This document shows, one piece after another, positions 53,241-53,977 of a stretch of 53,977 nt of DNA (position 1 is its first letter; each line of letters opens with the position of its first letter). Position numbers and translations under genes: made by a program. Source of the DNA: JAPLDP01 sp964628285 (GTDB lineage Bacteria > Bacteroidota > Bacteroidia > Bacteroidales > JAGONC01); contig CAZVNP010000018.1 in the NCBI GenBank assembly GCA_964628285.1, forward strand, positions 1 through 53,977. The letters run 5' to 3'. A model generated the notes under the pieces. That model was given only the letters and a program-made list of their open reading frames with translations. It ran no database searches and was not told the DNA's origin.

Positions 53241-53279
53241 TGGCCGAGACTATGATATCCGGTTTTCGATTGATTACTG

Positions 53280-53621
53280 TTAATAATTCTTTGTCAATTC
53301 TTCAATTTCGTTGCGAAGATTTGGAAGATGGTTGATTAAAATGGCCCAGATATTTTCGTCGGAGATCGAGTCATAACCATGAATTATCTGGTTCCGCAGG
53401 CCTACAATCCGATAAGACTCTTTGATAGCTATGTCGGGCTCTTCTTTTAATACCCGGTTCATTGCTTCACCGATTATCTCAAGATTTCTTTCGACCGCTC
53501 TTTTTAATATCAGATTGGATGTATATTCTTTGAAAGATAAATTTTCAGAAGGCAGAAAAGTATATATTTCTTCAATAGCTAACTTAATATCGAAGAGAGA
53601 CTTAAGCACTTTTTCGTTCAT
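53280..53621 (-). CDS. HEPN domain toxin (DUF86)
   Basis: A 113-residue, mostly helical protein of the HEPN/DUF86 family. The RNase motif R-x4-H is 'YRIVGLRNQIIHGYDSISD' near residue 75, complete with the Arg, Asn and His that form the active site, and a Tyr two residues after the His ('HGY'). Known systems: the HEPN protein cleaves RNA and is silenced by its MNT partner, in several cases by AMPylation of that Tyr. Here the gene overlaps the MNT gene by 20 bases and is second in the operon. Active-site residues are intact, so a working toxin is likely. Confidence 0.92.
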   Translation of the reverse strand: MNEKVLKSLFDIKLAIEEIYTFLPSENLSFKEYTSNLILKRAVERNLEIIGEAMNRVLKEEPDIAIKESYRIVGLRNQIIHGYDSISDENIWAILINHLPNLRNEIEELTKNY

Positions 53622-53916
53622 AGATCAATTGTTTATCCCTGTCAAGTATACGTCTGAATATTGGATTCCTGACAGCCTGATTTTCTACGATATCGACCTC
53701 CCTGCCCAATATTGATTCGAGATTTTCTTTGAAATCCATATAATTGTTAAAATATTCCAGTGGATCAACTAGGCTATTAAACTGTACAAGAATATCGACA
53801 TCGCTTTGCTCGTTGAATTTGTCTGTATTGACAGAACCAAAAATGAATAGTTGCTCGATGTTATGCTCGAGGCATGTTTGTTTTATCTTATCGATATTTT
53901 TAATCACCGGATTCAT
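53602..53916 (-). CDS. MNT-type nucleotidyltransferase antitoxin
   Basis: A 104-residue minimal nucleotidyltransferase. The motif GSx(10)DxD is seen as 'LFIFGSVNTDKFNEQSDVDI' near residue 26, and a third Asp in 'ILGREVDIVE'. It lies upstream of and overlaps the HEPN gene by 20 bases, the standard HEPN-MNT order. The ATG at 53916 is preferred over a GTG at 53922 because a -7 element occupies 53922-53929; the mRNA would then be nearly leaderless. Known role: it neutralises the HEPN RNase, in some systems by adding AMP groups. Confidence 0.9.
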   Translation of the reverse strand: MNPVIKNIDKIKQTCLEHNIEQLFIFGSVNTDKFNEQSDVDILVQFNSLVDPLEYFNNYMDFKENLESILGREVDIVENQAVRNPIFRRILDRDKQLIYERKSA

Positions 53917-53921
53917 TGACA

Positions 53922-53929
53922 CAAAGATA
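53922..53929 (-). promoter_or_regulatory. -7 promoter element (TATCTTTG on minus strand) for MNT-HEPN
   Basis: CAAAGATA on the plus strand. Its downstream edge is 6 bases from the MNT ATG at 53916, so the transcript should start at or very near the start codon. Confidence 0.55.
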
Positions 53930-53977
53930 TAAAAAATGATGACAATGGTAAATGATTGAAAGATTCCGATATCGTTC

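Larger units (their letters stand above)
52364..53279. other. Intergenic region dominated by a group II intron fragment
   Basis: A 916-base stretch between the DUF4411 and HEPN genes. About 52364-52530 has no recognisable content, 52533-53190 is the intron fragment, and 53196-53240 a GATTG-core array. Confidence 0.6.

Overview
The window comes from a member of the Bacteroidota. Several encoded proteins end in type IX secretion (T9SS) sorting domains, many genes are preceded by the Bacteroidota-type promoter element TAnnTTTG, and there are a gingipain-like C25 peptidase, a DUF4143 ATPase and PepSY-like and FnIII/LRR surface proteins. Two kinds of DNA alternate: GC-richer housekeeping DNA (about 1-26.0 kb and 37.2-47.5 kb) and clearly AT-richer DNA (about 26.4-37.1 kb and 47.5-54 kb). 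The AT-rich parts hold cell-surface and accessory genes. No rRNA, tRNA or CRISPR array was recognised.

Layout. 0-3.6 kb: the 3' end of an FnIII-repeat T9SS protein, a DUF2905 membrane protein, a TtcA-like tRNA thiolase and a repeat-rich secreted protein. 3.8-6.7 kb: a tungstate/molybdate ABC importer operon (wtpA-wtpB-wtpC, minus strand). 7.1-11.3 kb: a FemAB/GNAT-type transferase, a secreted GH43 glycosidase and a polysaccharide-deacetylase-like protein. 11.4-18.4 kb: dnaX, a PfkB sugar kinase, an acyltransferase, a nucleotide-sugar dehydrogenase and the GDP-fucose pair gmd-fcl, which suits cell-surface glycan precursor supply. 18.5-26.0 kb: pyruvate kinase, then five minus-strand exported proteins, at least three of which seem to share one domain. 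26.7-34.2 kb: three AT-rich T9SS cargo genes (C25 peptidase, BNR/sialidase-like, Ycf48-like). 34.2-37.2 kb: repeats, a frameshifted lipoprotein gene, a DUF4143 ATPase and the remnant of a second ATPase copy. 37.3-40.2 kb: an ABC-2 exporter with a LolA-like protein. 40.3-47.5 kb: a cation/proton antiporter, a PepSY-like protein and a tripartite RND efflux operon. 47.5-54 kb: an accessory island of two-gene cassettes (small protein + ClpP-fold protease, ACP-like protein + exported protein, XRE-ImmA/IrrE + DUF4411, HEPN + MNT) with a truncated group II intron.

The most unusual signal lies in the intergenic DNA. Gaps are filled with arrays of a constant 5-7 base core repeated every 7-10 bases with a variable linker (cores such as ACAGAG, GACTG, GACCTG, GCGGATT, GATTG, CTCGTA). 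In five places such arrays are arranged as inverted pairs, up to a MITE-like element of about 156 bp with 16-bp perfect ends. Similar hairpins sit in the gmd leader, between divergent promoters and at convergent gene ends. I know of no established name for these elements.
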